Assembly: GCA_902518505.1 (NCBI GenBank)
Contig: CABYGG010000003.1
Coordinates: 62,001-126,000, forward strand
DNA from: an uncultured Alphaproteobacteria bacterium
GTDB taxonomy: Bacteria; Pseudomonadota; Alphaproteobacteria; HIMB59
Length of the DNA stretch: 64,000 nucleotides
Direction: 5' to 3'
In this document: in pieces, positions 63,236-64,000 of the stretch
How positions within the stretch are numbered: the first letter of the stretch is position 1
How the letters are laid out: the number at the start of each line of letters is the position of its first letter
Translations under genes and position numbers: made by a program
Notes under the pieces: generated by a model
Seen by the model: only the letters and a program-made list of their open reading frames with translations
The model's database searches: none
What the model was told of the DNA's origin: nothing

Positions 63236-64000
63236 TATTTTCCTCTATCCTAATGACTGAAATCTCGTTTTTAATAAAATTTGTTTTTTTTAAATTATTT
63301 ATAACTTGAGTGATATTTTTTAAACCAACAGGATCAGAAATAATAATTATAGGGACAACTTTTTCATTAGTAGTATTCAATTGAATTATAGATTTTATGG
63401 AAATTGATTTTTGAGAAAATAATTGGGCAATCGATTTAAGAACACCAACTTTATTGAGTACAGACATTCTTAAGTAATATGGTCTAATTCTTAGTGATTG
63501 ACTAACAAACTTTGCATTTAACATTTGTGAGTATTTTTTTATGAAAATACCTTTATTAGAGGAATAATTAATAAATCTCTTTATATCTGAAATAATAGAA
63601 GTAGCTGTTGGGTAACCTCCTGCTCCTTTTCCAACTAAGCTAGTTTTTAAAAAATTCTCACCCTCTAAAGTAATAACGTTCTCTTCAAAATTAGTTTTTG
63701 CAATCAAACTTGACTCTGGCACAAAACAAGGTGCTACAGATAAAAAAAACTTATCTTTATATCTCTCTGTTATAGATACTAGTTTTAATTTATAACCAAG
63801 GTTAAGGCCTTGTTCTAAATCTATTAGCTTAATATTTTCTATTCCATCAAAGTGCATATCAGAGAATTTAAACTTTTTTCCAAAAGATATATTTGAGATT
63901 AAAACAAGTTTGTGCATAGCATCTCTTCCAGATAAATCAGCACTAGAGTCTTGTTCAGCAAATCCATTTTTAATGGCTTGATCTAATGTTTCTTTAAAAC
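63228..64000 (-). CDS. hom: Homoserine dehydrogenase (C-terminal part, cut by window edge)
   Basis: The frame is open to the right edge and gives the last 256 or so residues: FAEQDSSADLSGRDAMHKLVLIS (substrate-binding DxxG-type block with the catalytic-region Asp and Lys), LVGKGAGGYPTATSIISDI, and a C-terminal ACT domain (LRMSVLNKVGVLKSIAQLFSQKSISIKSI). An apparent internal start at 63917 falls in the middle of the AMHKLV block and is not the real one. The enzyme reduces aspartate semialdehyde to homoserine for Thr/Met synthesis. It overlaps glpX by 8 bp. Confidence 0.93.
   Translation of the reverse strand, partial: FKETLDQAIKNGFAEQDSSADLSGRDAMHKLVLISNISFGKKFKFSDMHFDGIENIKLIDLEQGLNLGYKLKLVSITERYKDKFFLSVAPCFVPESSLIAKTNFEENVITLEGENFLKTSLVGKGAGGYPTATSIISDIKRFINYSSNKGIFIKKYSQMLNAKFVSQSLRIRPYYLRMSVLNKVGVLKSIAQLFSQKSISIKSIIQLNTTNEKVVPIIIISDPVGLKNITQVINNLKKTNFIKNEISVIRIEENIG

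Noticed and set aside
1-64000. CRISPR arrays, insertion sequences, prophage or integrase genes
   Set aside because: No regular direct repeats with spacers, transposase or integrase motifs, or attachment-type duplications were seen on either strand.

Overview
The window is strongly AT-rich, densely packed and mostly co-oriented, with overlapping stop/start codons and no mobile elements. It looks like a streamlined marine alphaproteobacterium. Supporting signs are a zeta-type F1-ATPase inhibitor gene (an alphaproteobacterial family), a hom-glpX-recJ order, an ETF/ETF-QO set, sodium-dependent vitamin and ion transport genes, and abundant methylated-amine catabolism. A Pelagibacterales-like or HIMB59/AEGEAN-169-like lineage fits, but the sequence alone does not settle the lineage. 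No gene-free stretch exceeds about 300 bases.

Positions 1-18.6 kb form a methylated-amine island. It carries an IclR-type regulator, a complete N-methylglutamate module (mgdABCD-mgsABC, 9231 down to 1222), a divergent trimethylamine monooxygenase (tmm), a 57-residue membrane protein, a GcvT-like protein of unknown substrate, a TMAO demethylase (tdm), and an ABC importer for a quaternary amine or TMAO (substrate-binding protein, ATPase, fused double permease). Four copies of a near-palindromic 19-bp motif, consensus TGTTYCAtnntATGAAACA, sit at the promoters of a truncated FAD oxidoreductase, iclR itself, the mgd/tmm divergon and the ABC/alanine-racemase divergon. This strongly suggests a single IclR regulon. 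Dimethylamine monooxygenase genes (dmmABCD) and gmaS are not in the window, and the GcvT-like protein is a candidate for the dimethylamine step.

Positions 18.6-31.3 kb hold alanine racemase, an acyl-CoA dehydrogenase, ETF-QO (with a 13-base G tract), ETF alpha and beta, a Nudix hydrolase, a dimethylglycine dehydrogenase-like GcvT fusion, a choline-kinase-like protein, a betaine-homocysteine methyltransferase, a TerB/DnaJ protein and a cold-shock protein. Betaine demethylation, flavin oxidation of dimethylglycine and ETF electron transfer to ubiquinone could work together here.

Positions 31.4-40 kb hold a TPP-riboswitch-controlled thiamine salvage operon (symporter-thiM-thiE-thiD), methylmalonate-semialdehyde dehydrogenase, the ATPase zeta inhibitor, glyoxalase I, a DMT exporter, a class I amidotransferase, a LOG-family protein and a chorismate mutase. 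Positions 40-47.3 kb encode an Mrp/Mnh-type cation/proton antiporter with three NuoL/M-like subunits and a split MrpA.

Positions 47.3-56.2 kb look like a second catabolic unit: a TctCBA tripartite transporter, a GntR/FCD regulator, a ThDP enzyme of the ILVBL/HACL type, a formyl-CoA:oxalate CoA-transferase-like protein and a 10-formyl-THF hydrolase-like protein. Two perfect palindromes sharing a 13-bp core (GTATAATGTATAC) mark an internal promoter and the tctC/quinone-oxidoreductase divergon. The quinone oxidoreductase is frameshifted at an A8 run and is followed directly by sucCD.

The right end carries a ketopantoate-reductase-like gene, a serine-glyoxylate aminotransferase-like gene, tRNA-Glu(TTC), recJ, glpX and the 3' part of homoserine dehydrogenase. 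Four GcvT/tetrahydrofolate-type demethylation proteins and a formyl-THF hydrolase in one window point to one-carbon harvesting from methylated osmolytes as its main theme.
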